DNA of 64,000 nt from NCBI GenBank assembly GCA_965153355.1, contig OZ231126.1, positions 54,126,001 to 54,190,000 on the forward strand, given 5' to 3'. The notes under the pieces were generated by a model that was not told the DNA's origin, searched no databases, and saw only the letters and a program-made list of their open reading frames with translations. This document shows positions 1-13,211 of the stretch, in pieces (within the stretch, counting starts at the first letter, position 1; every line of letters begins with the position of its first letter). The translations under genes were made by a program, and so were the position numbers. This DNA is from Flaccisagitta enflata. Lineage: Eukaryota; Chaetognatha; Sagittoidea; Aphragmophora.

Positions 1-55
1 AAGACTCTCAAAACACTAAATCTCATCTTTAAGGCTCAAAGTTCTTACGCGAACC

Positions 56-68
56 ATGATGATGATGA

Positions 69-110
<42 letters not shown>

Positions 111-144
111 TGACGATGACGATGATGATGACGATGACGATGAC

Positions 145-203
<59 letters not shown>

Positions 204-205
204 CG
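56..205. repeat. (GAT/GAC)n trinucleotide microsatellite
   Basis: An uninterrupted trinucleotide tract of GAT with interspersed GAC. It yields poly-Met, poly-His/Arg and poly-Ser open frames that are not genes. The flanks (1-55 and 206-353) show nothing recognisable. Confidence 0.95.
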
Positions 206-353
206 AAATTGCTGGATTTCCACTATTTTGGTCGTGCATTTGAGAGACCAACGGTGATGATATAAATTCCAACCGCACCGAAGTTGGAGAACGATTGTGA
301 TTTTCCTGTCATCTACGTGAAAAGAAAGAGAGGCAAGGGTTCCCAGGCAGTAA

Positions 354-622
354 GGGGGCGTTTTTAGTCAAAGACGATCGCGTTTTGAAAAGGCCACTCG
401 GTCGCTCGCTACGTTGGTTCGTTCGCACCACTCACTCCGCTCACTCGCTCCGCAGCGCTCCGCTTCGCTAAGCTCGCTTCGCTCACTCGCTCCGTTTACG
501 GGCTCGCTCACTCACTTTGCTCACTCCCTCGTGGGACAGTTGAAATTCTTGAATATGTGTTTACACTGATATCGCGTTTCACGGGAACAAACGCGTTTTT
601 GGCGCTCACTAGAAACACGCCC
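354..622 (-). mobile_element. 269-bp MITE rich in GAGCGAGTGAGC-type repeats, copy 1
   Basis: The element is bounded by GGGGGCGT at the left and ACACGCCC at the right and is flanked on both sides by TAA (351-353 and 623-625). Its interior is a degenerate run of CTCGCT/CACTCGCTCCG motifs (minus strand GAGCGAGTGAGC). A second copy with closely matching ends lies at 40659-40918 in the opposite orientation, and diverged pieces lie near 30690-30960 and 61490-61590. A 3-bp TAA duplication is typical of PIF/Harbinger, which is an inference because copy 3 lacks matching flanks. There is no coding capacity. Confidence 0.7.
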
Positions 623-1809
<1,187 letters not shown>

Positions 1810-1959
1810 GTTTGAGCCCAGTCTGATTGGACTTGCATCCTTTTGGGATCAACTCGGTTTATCAAATTCGCAAAAGAAAAGATTGTGACTGAATTGGAAG
1901 GAGCGTTTCTATGGGGGGAAGAACTAAGAAACAAACAAACAAACAAACATTGATAGAAA

Positions 1960-2126
1960 GAAAAAAAGAAAGAAAGGGAGAGAGAAAGAGAGGAAGAAAG
2001 ATTAAAAGATGGGATGAAAAAATGAATGAAAGACAGAGAGAAAGACAGACAGGCATAAAGACATACAGACAGACAGATAGACCGAAAGTTAGACAGAAAA
2101 ACAGACAGACAGACAGACAGACAGAC

Positions 2127-2173
<47 letters not shown>
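1960..2173. repeat. Polypurine tract and (ACAG)n microsatellite
   Basis: A degenerate GAAA/GAGA purine-rich tract passes into ACAG tetranucleotides, which are near-perfect from about 2097 to 2173. Confidence 0.9.
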
Positions 2174-2267
2174 GAATCTCGACGAATCCAGAGCAAAAGT
2201 CAAAGGTCAAGGATTTGTTCTGAGAGTCAGAGAGAGAAAAGGGAAATGGTCATCCTCGGAGGAGCAT

Positions 2268-2404
<137 letters not shown>

Positions 2405-2691
2405 TTGCGTCTCTCCACCAAAAATGGCGCTGAGTGGAGATCTTTTTGACGTTTGAGCGCACGCGTGAATTTGGGCTTGAAAAATGCACGTAAACGAGAG
2501 AGAAAGACAGTTATTGGCGCGTGCGCGTTGTCCAGCTCAGCATGCATTGAATAATTTGTTCCCTTGGCTTGAGCTGCGAACCAAGAATCTACAAAGCGGC
2601 AGGGTTGTTGATCACTTCCAAATCGATCTACCCTAGTTCGAGAATAAAAGTAGTTGCCTTGTAGTGCTTTCTTGTGTTTCTAGTGCTTTTT

Positions 2692-3361
2692 GGGCAGCGG
2701 CCCCGAAGGGGCCGATGACCTATGCTTTCACACATAGGGGAAATTTCTCCTTCTCCTCCTTCTTCTTCTCCTTCTTCTCCGTCCCCCCCCCCTCGAGGCC
2801 CAAATCCTAGCCTCGGGGCTCAAATCCCAGCCTTGAGGCTCAAATCCCAGCCTCGAAGCTCAAATCCCAGCCTTGAGGCTCAAATCCTAGCTTTGAGGCT
2901 CAAATCCCAGCCTCAAGCCTCAAATCCCAGTCTTGAGGCTCAAATCCCAGTCTCAAGGCTCTAATCCCAGTCTCAAGGCTCAAATCCCAGCCTCGTGGCC
3001 TAAGTCCCAGCCTCGAGGCTCAAATCCCAGCCTTGACACTTAAATCCTGATCTTGAGGCCCAAATCTTACCCTCGAGGCTCAAATCCCAGCCTTGAAGCT
3101 TATATCCAAGCCTCGAGGCACAAATCTCAGCCTCAAGCTCAAATCTCAGCCTTGAGGCTCAAATCCCAACCTTGAGGCTCAAAACCCAGCCTTGAGGCTC
3201 AAATCCCAGCCTTGAGGCTCAAATCCCAGCCTTGAGGCTCAGATGAAAACAGCATAGGTCATCGGCCCCTTCGGGGCCGCTGCCCCTCTAACCACCTCAC
3301 ACCCACATACACTCACCAAGGGGCAACGGGTACCGCTGACCATCTAACGCTTTTGCGACTA
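2692..3361. mobile_element. HM element copy 1 (hairpin inverted repeats around a 20-bp minisatellite)
   Basis: A perfect 35-bp inverted repeat (2692-2726 and 3251-3285) contains the palindrome CGGCCCCGAAGGGGCCG. The arms enclose a polypyrimidine lead and about 22 copies of a 20-bp unit resembling CCTTGAGGCTCAAATCCCAG. A conserved tail of about 75 bp follows the right arm and ends TTTTGCGACTA. Both outer ends abut T-runs. The same plan recurs at 41417-41975, 55971-57187, 57240-57805 and 59229-59737. No coding capacity. It is probably a non-autonomous mobile element; the class is uncertain, and a Helentron-derived origin is one possibility. Confidence 0.8.
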
Positions 3362-4401
3362 TTTTTTCTTTCTCCCTCATTTCTTCCTTGATTCTTTTGG
3401 TTTTTCTGAGAAATGATCAGATCAATAGTAATTGAGGGGTCGCTAAAAAAAGGGGAAGGGGATAAAATAACAATGTGATTTTATAAGCGCCCGGACGCTA
3501 ATTAGGAAAAATGCGGTAATCATAAATGATTATATTTCAAGTATACTGTGACTAACTCGATGCCAAACGTTGTCGTTGAAATGTGTGTCGATGAATATTG
3601 TCATAAGACAGCGTGCCCACGAAGCCAACATTTAGGGTATCAAAATGGGTCAAAATAGAAAACCTATATGAGTCGAAATAGAAAAACAAGTGAAAAAAAC
3701 GATTGAGATAGGACATACATGATATTTAAAGGCAAAATTTGCACCCATTTAGCAAGAGACTCAGATTTAGCTTAAATTACTGAAAAAAATTTACTGAAAA
3801 TTTCTACAAATTTTTCTTTTTCCATGACAAGGGGTTTGGTCGAAATTATAAGTTTGCATAGAAGATGAAAAAACGGAAAAATAAAGAACAGAGTTTTTAA
3901 AGAGAACTATGTTTTTGAAAATGCAAAGTTTTTCTGGGTGTGGCCATCTTATAATTTCGACCTCAGAAAATAGAAAAAAATGTAAACAAAATTTCACAGA
4001 AAATCTTCATTTTTTTACCATTTTCTGTGAGAATTGCTTATCAAAAAGCGATTTAAAGCGTGAAATATGAAACAGACGTACATATCAAGTGTATCCAGTG
4101 ACAACTTGAGAAATGAAAACATTTGTGGATGGATAATTAGTCCATTATGGATGCAAAAGTGGGGTGAAGCCCTTCATTTTTCCTCGGCAGATTTGACGTC
4201 ATAAGTGTTTGAAGAGTGTGACGGATTTACAAGTTCTTTGATCCTTGATGTCATAAAGAAAAGCCACGCAATTCCACGTTCCGTTCGTGTTCCATTCACA
4301 TCATTCACAGTGCACCCGTTCAATCCTGTAGGGCGTCTAATTCAACATTGTGAATTCAAGTCGGGAAAACAAGCAATATTTCTTGGTTTCCATTCCTTCT
4401 A
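3362..4401. other. AT-rich intergenic sequence with a short inverted repeat
   Basis: The sequence GGTCGAAATTATAAG near 3838 is repeated inverted near 3947-3962, suggesting an old foldback element. No gene was seen. Confidence 0.5.
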
Positions 4402-4990
4402 CACAGTGGGCCTTAATTGGATTTGGGTCCAAAAAAATCCTCAGCAGTAGTGACTAGTATAAATAGGTACATTTCATAGTAACAAATCGATATTGACCCT
4501 TAAAAAAAAATTTCCCTTGAAAGTTTTCGCAAAAATCACTAAAATGTGTCCATTTTCTTATATATTTCTGGATGGATCTCAATGATCTATCAATTTTGAA
4601 ATTCTGATTCAAGATTCATATTCCTGGTAAAATTTCCAATTGTTTGATAGGTCACACTATATACTTTCATGTAAAAATAAAATTTTCATTTTCTATGTCA
4701 CCGTTACAAAAATGCAACAGTGGCCTAAAATACGAAAATCTTATTTTTACATGAAAGTATACAGTGAGACCTATCAAATGATTGGAGGTCCACACAAAAG
4801 ACAAGAACTAGTCAGAATTTCAAATGGATCGTGAGATCTATATAAACAAGAAAATGGATATATTAGTGATTTTGCGAAAACTCAGAAAGCCACAGGAGTC
4901 AATAACAATTCTTCACTATAAATTATACCTATTTATACAAAAATCACTACTGCTGATATTTGAACTTATATCTAATTAAGGCCCACTGTG
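4402..4990. mobile_element. Foldback MITE with CACAGTGGGCC termini
   Basis: The two halves are inverted copies of each other along much of the 589 bp, with a centre near 4705. The termini read CACAGTGGGCCTTAATT and its complement. TCTA lies directly outside both ends (4398-4401 and 4991-4994), a possible 4-bp target duplication. CAC-type ends with a 4-bp duplication suit the Chapaev branch of CMC transposons, which is an inference. A solo right terminus of the same family is at 63464-63487. No transposase. Confidence 0.7.
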
Positions 4991-5168
4991 TCTACGCGAC
5001 TCTACATCCCGCTATGTCCGTCGGTCGGTCGGTCCCCTTTTTACTTTGTCAGCTTTTTTGAGCGTTTTAACCTCCCTGCTCCTACCAAAATGCCCCAGTG
5101 ACCTTCTCCATCATTGCCCCTGCCCACCCGCACGCGACTAGGGTAGCCGTGTATCCGGCCTTGTTTTT
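4991..5168 (-). mobile_element. HTR-A element, hairpin end truncated
   Basis: It contains CTACGCGACTCTACATCCCGC, then GTCGG repeats, the shared GCCCCTGCCCACCCG block and the other terminus GTATCCGGCCTTGTTTT. The outer arm of the terminal hairpin is missing at the junction with the preceding MITE. Confidence 0.75.
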
Positions 5169-5496
5169 TCATCCAGCTTATGCATCTTTTCTTTATTTCC
5201 TTCTTCTTTTTCTCTCCATTTCTCTTCCCATACCTTTTTTTTCTCCTTTTGCTTTTTTTATCTCATATTTTTTTTACTAATGGTCTTCAGCATAAGTTTT
5301 GTTTTATGCTTTTTTTCATTCCAAAAATTCGAGGGAAGCGCCTGTCCTCGAAAATTTTCCTGTGGCCTAATTTCGAAAATCAATTTTAGCCTGATGGTGA
5401 AAAAAGTATTTTTTCTCCCAATTTTAAAATAAAAGTTATGACTTGGATTCAAAAAATTTATGCGCTTAACTTAGAAAAAAATAGGGAGGAAAGCAA

Positions 5497-5722
<226 letters not shown>

Positions 5723-6452
5723 CAAATATACAGAGACAGAGACAGAAGGAGACAGATAATTATTAACAATAATAATATATTTTTCAGCTGCCTATAACTA
5801 TTGATAACATAAATAAACAAAAAATAGTACATTGCAGGACCAGAATTTGGGGCAACAATGTATAAAAAAAAAATAAAAAATGATGGGAAAAAAAGCTAAT
5901 AAAGAAAAAAAAAGAATTTATATGAAAGTTGGACTACATTACCACAAAAAACCAGAAAAAGATATGATGCAGATGAAAAAAACTGATTTCTATTTTTTAC
6001 ATTTTTAAAATATCAAAAAAATTGTCAACTTTCATTTCCTTCATCTAAATATATTTTCTATCAATTCTTTTTTTGTAGAACTTTTTTTGTTAATCATTTT
6101 TCACAAAAATTTTATATTGACATTTAATCAATTTATGTAGTTTATGATCATTTTATTGATTCAAAATATTTTTGCAATATCATTTATTAGATTTTTTTTT
6201 TTTTAGGAACTTAACTGTAAAAAAATATGATATTTCATCAAGCAGCAAAAAGATATACTATATGACAAGTCCAACCATATCCTTCATTATACCCATGCTG
6301 AAATAAATGGAAGAGAGCCTTGTAAACCCTCACTGACTACTTAATACATACACCACTTTTAGTTTTCTGTAAAACTATACCTATTTTCTTTCTCACTCTT
6401 TCCTCTCTTTCCGTCTCTGTCAGTCTTTTTCTTTATCCATTTCTGTCTGTCT

Positions 6453-6458
<6 letters not shown>
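5723..6458. other. AT-rich intergenic sequence
   Basis: Very AT-rich with many short homopolymers. No ORF, structured repeat or RNA was recognised. Confidence 0.6.
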
Positions 6459-6544
<86 letters not shown>

Positions 6545-6770
6545 CTCTCTCTCTCTCTCTCTCTCTCTTTTAAATTCCTCTTTACCCCTTTTTTTATTTT
6601 TTCTCCATTAAGCCACTTTGGATTGAAAATTTTTACTTTATTTTCACCATTAGGCCATTTTCTGATAAAAATATTTTCGCCATTAGGCGTTTTTGCCATT
6701 AGGAGATACACCTCTCTCTCTCTCTCTCTCTCTCCATTAGGCGCTTTCGCCATTAGGAGATACACCCCAA
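6459..6770. repeat. (CT)n microsatellite plus a short CCATTAGGCG tandem repeat
   Basis: CT dinucleotides span 6459-6568, with an ATCC interruption at 6541. From about 6600 to 6770 the motif CGCCATTAGG recurs, with the phrase CCATTAGGAGATACACC duplicated on either side of a short (CT)n at 6712-6734. Confidence 0.85.
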
Positions 6771-7161
6771 AAATTCATTTTGTTTCGATTGTGTGATGCG
6801 ACGATATGGTATCTTGTGCTTCCCGTAGCCGGCGTTAAACAATATGTTTTCCACTACCATCATGTTTTCTTACTTTCTAAAAGTGAGAAAATTAGTAGTG
6901 TCCTGTCCGTTGTCTTCTTTTTCTTTGTCTCCGAAAAAAAATGCTGCCATGGAAGTGATGAAGGTAACCCCCCCCCCCATTTTTTTGTATTTTCTCTGCT
7001 CTTCTGTGTCTTGTTTTTTTTTTCAACTCCCTTTTTTTTCGTTGACACTTTTCCAAGTCTCCTTAAGCATGATAATCAGGTTTTCCAACATCAAGGCTAC
7101 CAATCCATCATAATCCATGGACTCCAGGGAACGCCATCTCTCGTCATTCATCAGCACGGCG

Positions 7162-7590
<429 letters not shown>

Positions 7591-7731
7591 ATATTTCCCC
7601 CTTCAAGTGGGCGTTGTCCTTTTTAATGTAGTTCATAATGAGCAGCCTGACCCAAAAGAGGACATGCGCACACACACGCACACACGTCTTGCGCACGCGC
7701 GCCCCACACATTTGGTACCGCCCACGTGAGA

Positions 7732-7793
7732 TGTTGACGATGATGTTGACGATGATGATGACGATGATGTTGACGATGATGATGACGACGAAG
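7732..7793. repeat. Short GATGTTGAC/GATGAC repeat
   Basis: Imperfect 6-12-bp units of GATGTTGACGATGATGAC. Confidence 0.8.
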
Positions 7794-7952
7794 AAGATCG
7801 GATGGCGACAGCAAAGATGACTAAAACGCCAACGATTTTTGATGGCGGAAGAAAGCAAATTCTACGACAAAAAATCTAGGGCAACCCAACAACATCATCA
7901 TCATCCTCCTCTTCCTCATCCTTTCTTCTCTCTTTTTTTTTCTTCCTTCTTT

Positions 7953-7954
<2 letters not shown>

Positions 7955-8044
<90 letters not shown>
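7955..8044. repeat. (CT)n microsatellite
   Basis: A perfect CT array embedded in a longer polypyrimidine stretch. Confidence 0.96.
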
Positions 8045-8046
<2 letters not shown>

Positions 8047-8171
8047 TTCTTATCTTTCTTATCTTTCTTTCCTTTACTTTTTTTCTGTATTTTCTTCCTC
8101 TTCTTCATATTTTATACTTTTATCCTTCTTTTCTTGTTCTTGTTCTTCCTCTTTTACTTTTTTTTTCTTTT

Positions 8172-8173
<2 letters not shown>

Positions 8174-8204
<31 letters not shown>

Positions 8205-8437
8205 CTTCTTCTTCTTTTTCTTTTTCTTTTTCTTTTTCTTCTTCTTCTTCTTCTTCTTCTTCTTCTTCTTCTTCTTCTTCTTCTTCTTCTTCTTCTTCTT
8301 CTTCTTCTTCTTCTTCTTGTTTTTTCTCCTCTTCCTCTTCATTTTCTTCTTTCTTCTTCTTCTTCTTCTTCTTCTTCTTCTTCTTCTTCTTCTTCTTCTT
8401 CTTCTTCTTCTTCTTCTTCTTCTTCTTCTTCTTCTTT
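8174..8437. repeat. (CTT)n microsatellite with CTTTTT and CCTCTT interruptions
   Basis: Three CTT blocks. With the neighbouring CT array, nearly 600 bp (about 7910-8500) is almost pure pyrimidine on the plus strand. Confidence 0.96.
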
Positions 8438-8690
8438 TCTTCTTCCCTCCATCTCTTCCTTCTCTGTCTTCCACTCTTCTTCACTCTCCTTAGTCTCGTT
8501 GGACACATTTTCCTTTTCCTTGGCTGCCTGGCGCTTAATGTTTGCCATTGATTCGGCGTTTTTCGGGTTTCTTCCGCCTTTTGCCATCTTTTGCCATCTA
8601 AATCGAATTTTTTTTTTCTCAGTCATTCTCTGGAGTCTCGTTGTATCTTTCCAGTGGTTGCTTTTTTAAAGGCTGCCCATGGGCCATAAC

Positions 8691-9131
8691 CAGGGGCGTA
8701 GAAGAAGGTACTGCCACTACTGCCATGGAAGTGCTCTTTGTCGGGACACCAAAGCTGTCGGGACACCAATTTGAATGATTGAGGAAAGAAGAAAAAAAAG
8801 AAAAAAAGAAAGAAAAACCATATAAAAAAAAAAGGAAATGATTATTTCAATTAATGATTTTTCAAAATAAAATGATGCAAGAATGAATCTTCTTTGTCAC
8901 AAGACAAAATCAATATAGAAAATATCATGAAATAGTGATTAATAACAAACAATTTGTTTACTGATCAAAATTAAGTTGTTTATTATAAAAAGAATGATGG
9001 AATGGAATCATGGTTTTTTTATTAATTTTAGGACAAAAACCACTAATGAGACTTCTGCTGAGACACTAAACTTGTCGGGACACAAATTTTTGATGGCAGT
9101 AGTGAAAAATCTAACTCTCCTACGCCCATGG
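8691..9131. mobile_element. hAT-type MITE, 441 bp
   Basis: The left end CAGGGGCGTAG and the right end CTACGCCCATG form an imperfect TIR. Flanking octamers are GCCATAAC (8683-8690) and GCCATATC (9132-9139), a 7/8 match. Inside, CTACTGCCAT and TGTCGGGACAC recur in inverted positions. The ends and 8-bp duplication match hAT. A related element with a perfect duplication is at 39079-39617. No transposase. Confidence 0.78.
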
Positions 9132-9284
9132 GCCATATCTTTAAATGATGGACCTTCCACAAATATTTCCTTTGAAGTGTGGCTCCTTAGTCCTTTTTTC
9201 GAGATCTTTACGGCGCTAACTGCGCTTTTTGCCATCTCTTCATACCAGCACATATGCTTCTTTTTTTTGGGGGGGGGGGAGGGG

Positions 9285-9388
9285 TTGCGCCAACGCACCT
9301 CTATATCCGGTCGTGTCCGTTGGTTAGTCTGTCACGCTAACGTTTTACGATCCACCCGGCGCACGTGTTGACCTACTGGGCCTTGTTG
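9285..9388 (-). mobile_element. HTR-B element
   Basis: It has GCGCCAACGCACCTCTATA at the hairpin end (left arm decayed), GTCCGTTGGT repeats, the phrase ACGATCCACCCGG shared with other B copies, and the end CTACTGGGCCTTGTT. Confidence 0.7.
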
Positions 9389-9663
9389 CTCCTTTCTATC
9401 CTCGTCTCATTGTTGAAAAATACATCTCACCATATTTCTCCCGTGTTTCCGAATATTCTGAATTAATACAGCGGGAACTTTTTGCACGTCACTTTCCATG
9501 CGGTTTATCCGGTAATATGCTTTTTTCAACACACAAATGTTTCTCTCACACGGCAGACCGTGCAGTGTGCACCCATGGGTATTGAGTAACAGTCCATGGC
9601 TACGAATCATGATCCTTCCCTCTTTTCTCATCTTTTCCTATCTTCCTCCTATCTTCTTTTTTT

Positions 9664-9909
9664 TTCGCGTGCTACGCGACTCTATAAGCCACTTTTCGGT
9701 TTGTCGGTTCGTCGGTCGGTCCGTCAGTCCGTCGGTCCATCGATCCATCCGTCACAAAACTATTCTAAAGGCTTTTCAAAGCGTTTTCATGTCTCTGAGT
9801 GGTAGAGAAGGAACTTTGTGAAGAAAACAGCCATTTCAAATGTTCTCTTGAAAAAAAAATTGTTTGTCTGTCTGTCTAGCTGACTTTTTTGAAAGTGCCG
9901 AGGCACGTG
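9664..9909 (-). mobile_element. HTR element, hairpin-side part, split by the BEL/Pao insertion
   Basis: It begins CGCGTGCTACGCGACTCTATAAG, continues with GTCGG/GTCC repeats, and runs to GAGGCACGTG at the retrotransposon edge. The other part is 23175-23205. The joined region resembles the intact end at 43050-43077. Confidence 0.7.
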
Positions 9910-10812
9910 TATGTTTACGCCCACGAGTTTCAACTGGCACTGTCTATGAGCGTCTATCTGACTGACGACTTGTGGTGAAAGAAAGTTGGCCGATTGGAAA
10001 ATAGGAAGGCGATCGTCTCGTTTATTCCATAAAAATTTCAACAACTGAAGAGAGGGGGAAAAATGAAAGGGAAAGTGGGCGTTAATTGTGATCAGCAAAC
10101 GCAAAAGATAACATGAAATCGAGATAGGACACAATAAAGGACAGAAACAGCACATGACAACATGTTCATCTTCTTCAGAGCCCATGCCACCTGATAATAC
10201 CTGCCCTGCCCCGGCCCATCCCATTAAATTCATCCATATCATCCCTATAGCAAGCTGATCGGGCAAGCGGTAAAAACCATACTAAATTCATGATATAAAA
10301 ATGCCAAAGGGCAAAAGACAAAATAACAGACCGGAAACAAGATAAAAAAACAACGTTAATAAAAGCAAAGACGCATCTATAAAACTTACTTTTAGGCCCA
10401 CGCACGTTGGTTTCAAACCACAGTCTGTAGAAGTCAAACTAACGTTAATTGTCCCGTTCAGTTTATCTGCAATAAAAGATGAGAGATTGGCCAGAAATTA
10501 GTGAATTCCAAGGGCGCATTCAATCGATCCACGAAAAAATCAATCAATCACTTTAAACAATGCAGTAAATAAATAAAATCAATCAATCAAAATTGGATGA
10601 TACGAAAGGCGAGTTACGTATGTTGCCTACGTAGTAAAACCGATATGGCACAAAATCAAGGCGCAACCATATGGTTTACCCATCTAGCGTTCAATATAAA
10701 ATGGCAAAAAACAAAAGACGGGCATTGAATAGTAAAAAAGAAAAAGCCAAAAGCACGCAAAAGAGACAAAAGCACATATACCTAAGGAACGGACGGACAT
10801 ACATTTCTAACA
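9910..10812 (-). repeat. 3' LTR of the BEL/Pao element
   Basis: A direct repeat of 22264-23174 with small indels (for example near 10200 and 10290). The ends are identical to the 5' LTR. Confidence 0.93.
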
Positions 10813-10830
10813 TTCTGCCCCCACATTTTT
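10813..10830 (-). promoter_or_regulatory. Candidate polypurine tract
   Basis: Directly before the 3' LTR in element orientation lies AAAAATGTGGGGGCAGAA, the expected place for plus-strand priming. Assignment is by position and purine content only. Confidence 0.55.
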
Positions 10831-11857
10831 GGAATTTCCATAATTTCAAAAATCCGACACCTAGTTTCCAGTCGGAAACCCTGCTAAAAACGATACTACC
10901 TTCCTTAAAAAATTTACATAGACACAGCCCCGCCCCTCCCCCGTCCACCTCTTTGTCCCACCTAACTATCAACAGATGGTCGAACGACGACTGCACGAAT
11001 GATGATTCCCGTCCGGGAAGGATCCACCACCAGCAAATTTTCAACGATCACGATGACGGATGGAGGCGAGCGCGGCAAAAGGATTGAGGCACCCGTTCTG
11101 TAAAAGTTAAGGGGGAAGGGGAAGGGGGGGAACGGGCCTTGGAGCACTCTAAGCCTGGGATTTGACTTGAGAGTGGAAAATAATGAGTAGGGGCATACAT
11201 TAAAATATGTCATACGCAGTATTCGTAATAATGACTAAAAAGACCATGTCTAAAACAAACACAACAAAAATGTACATGTTCCAAGGAACCAAACAAAACA
11301 AGACAAAATAAATAAGTTACTAACTATCTATAAAAACGAATCTGTAAGGTAAAAAGAAATTAGTAAGCATCATGAAACGACCACATCACCTGCGCCTTCT
11401 CCATTACAGAGACGAGCGGGTCATTCCGGAAGCTCCAACACCTCGTCAATCCGTGGGCGAAAGGCGATGAATGATGTCGTCAACGGCGACCGCATCGAAA
11501 GGCGCAGGTGGTGCAGCCGTCTGAGAATGTGTTCTCCCCGAAGGGAAAAAAAAAAAAGAGAGAAATGGGGGCAGATTGATTAGTAAAGTTCTTATCGTAC
11601 ACAGATTCAAATTTACGACAAAAACTCAACTTCAACCCTTCCCAAACCATGATACTTACGCGGGCGTTTTTCGCCAGGCCCCGGGGCGGACGTCATTCCC
11701 ACGCCCCGGGTAGCGCCCCCGACTTGGCCGGCCTGTCCATCGATGGGATGAGGACGTGATGGTGGGATACGATCCTCAGCGAATGGCGGCGCTCTCCACG
11801 CCATGTTGCAAATTGGTAGTTAAATTGAACAGCACCTGGGCGTGGCGCCAATCAGCG
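10831..11857 (-). other. Untranslated 3' region of the BEL/Pao element
   Basis: Lies between the last plausible coding segment and the polypurine tract. No supported ORF, although fragmentary GC-rich coding-like sequence persists at about 11650-11850. Confidence 0.5.
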
Positions 11858-12348
11858 TTAAGCTGGATGTCTGATTTTTCCAAGACCTGGTTCGATTTTT
11901 CTTATCCCCAGGCTTGGAAGCGTCTTTTTGCGACAGGATCTGCTGACCGACTTTTCTGCAGGAGAAGACGCTGGAGGTGGAGATGCTGCATCGCACTTCG
12001 GCGCCAGTCGAAATTTAGGACGCACAGCGGACGCAGTTTTAAAGTCGACGGCCATAGCCGCCTTTGCGCGTTCCACAGCTTCCTCTTTCTTCTTAGCCTT
12101 CATCGCACAGGCCTGCTTCTCCTTTTCAAGCTGCTTCTCCAGTTCCACGACTTGTTTATTGCCTTTGACCACCTCATTGTCCGCAGCCATCGCTGCTTGA
12201 CGAGCATCGTCCCTCTCCTTTTGGATGTTATGACGTAATCCTCTCGTCTAAGATTCTCCTGACGAGCCGCTTCAACTCGTTGACGCGGATTGAGCGACGC
12301 GAAGAAGTCTTTCGGAAGCCTTGATGCTAAATTCTTCACCACACCCAA
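11858..12348 (-). CDS. Extra 3' region, ORF C (coiled-coil segment, two overlapping frames, unknown)
   Basis: The upper frame (12100-12348) has LPKDFFASLNPRQRVEAARQ; the lower frame (11858-12190) continues with NKQVVELEKQLEKEKQACAM and KKKEEAVERAKAAM, a clear heptad-like coiled coil. Together they suggest one helical region interrupted by a frameshift near 12190-12230. This would be the C-terminal part of the same accessory protein as ORF B. Confidence 0.4.
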
Positions 12349-12364
12349 TGGAGCATTTGAGGTC

Positions 12365-13174
12365 TCAGCGAAGAGGCTTCTCGTAGCAATGACTCGGCGA
12401 TGTGGTGTCCATGCGCAGGATCAAAGGCTGGATCCGACGGGGAGGCGGGTTCTGCACTTGCTGCAGACCTTGGGCAGACTCGGTTTGCTGACGAGGCGCT
12501 ACACTAGCTTTAACAGATGCTGAAGCACCGCCAACTAGTTCGCTTCCTACCGCTGCTTTTGACGGCTGCGAGTGAAAGGAAGACGCTCCTGTCTGCTGAC
12601 CAGAGACTTGAGGGTTTAACAGCGGACGCCGGGAAGCACCGCAAGTAGAACCTCCCTTGGTTGCTTCTTTATGCTTCTTCCCAGCTCTCTTGGTCTTCTT
12701 TCCCTTTGCTGCCGCTGCCCCAGGCGCCTGATTCAGCTTCTGGGTTGCTAACGCTGCCGTCGACGAACCACTTGAAGCTTCTCCTTGGCCTTTGGGCGAT
12801 ACTGCTGCAGGGGGCGCGCCTGGAGGCGCTTGAAGGGGGCCTTTGCTTTTGGAATCTGGCCCTTTTTGTTGACTCGTCACGTTGCGCGTTTGTGGAGTCT
12901 TTCCCCGACGTGATCTCTTCGACTGTTGTGAGGGAGCGACGTCACGAGGACCCTGTTGCTGCTGATTTGGGGGATGAACCAATCGAGGGCGTGATTGACG
13001 ACTTCCTGATGCTGTAGAGTGAATTGCCGCTGATGGCGCTGCGGCTGCGGCCGAAAGGCCAACACCGGGGCTGGTGGAGTTGGCAGCGTCGACGGAAGTT
13101 GCTGCAGATGAATTTGCAGTTGCATCAGGAGGCTTCGGAGCCGCATTCTTCCTCTTCGCCGTTCGCCTGACCAT
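12365..13174 (-). CDS. Extra 3' region, ORF B (269 codons, Ala/Gln/Ser-rich basic protein, unknown)
   Basis: It starts ATG with MVRRTAKRKNAAPKPP and is low-complexity, with Ala runs, a QQQQ stretch and Lys/Arg clusters (KGKKTKRAGKKHKEATKGG at about residues 157-175). Composition recalls a disordered nucleic-acid-binding protein and, loosely, this element's own Gag. It closes at about 12365, while adjacent frames continue (ORF C). No homologue recognised. Confidence 0.45.
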   Translation of the reverse strand: MVRRTAKRKNAAPKPPDATANSSAATSVDAANSTSPGVGLSAAAAAPSAAIHSTASGSRQSRPRLVHPPNQQQQGPRDVAPSQQSKRSRRGKTPQTRNVTSQQKGPDSKSKGPLQAPPGAPPAAVSPKGQGEASSGSSTAALATQKLNQAPGAAAAKGKKTKRAGKKHKEATKGGSTCGASRRPLLNPQVSGQQTGASSFHSQPSKAAVGSELVGGASASVKASVAPRQQTESAQGLQQVQNPPPRRIQPLILRMDTTSPSHCYEKPLR

Positions 13175-13211
13175 GCGACGAACCTCCTTATCATGCTCCC
13201 TCCTTCTCTTA

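Noticed and set aside
4402-4440. V(D)J-type recombination signal: CACAGTG, 23-bp spacer, AAAAAATCC
   Set aside because: Heptamer and spacer fit and the nonamer agrees at 7 of 9 positions, but the opposite end has no nonamer, and no 5-bp duplication (expected for Transib) is present. An A-rich nonamer match by chance is likely.
9787-10266. ORFs inside both LTRs (159 and 175 codons) as genes
   Set aside because: They lie in the LTRs and are interrupted or altered differently in the two copies. BEL LTRs are not known to be coding.
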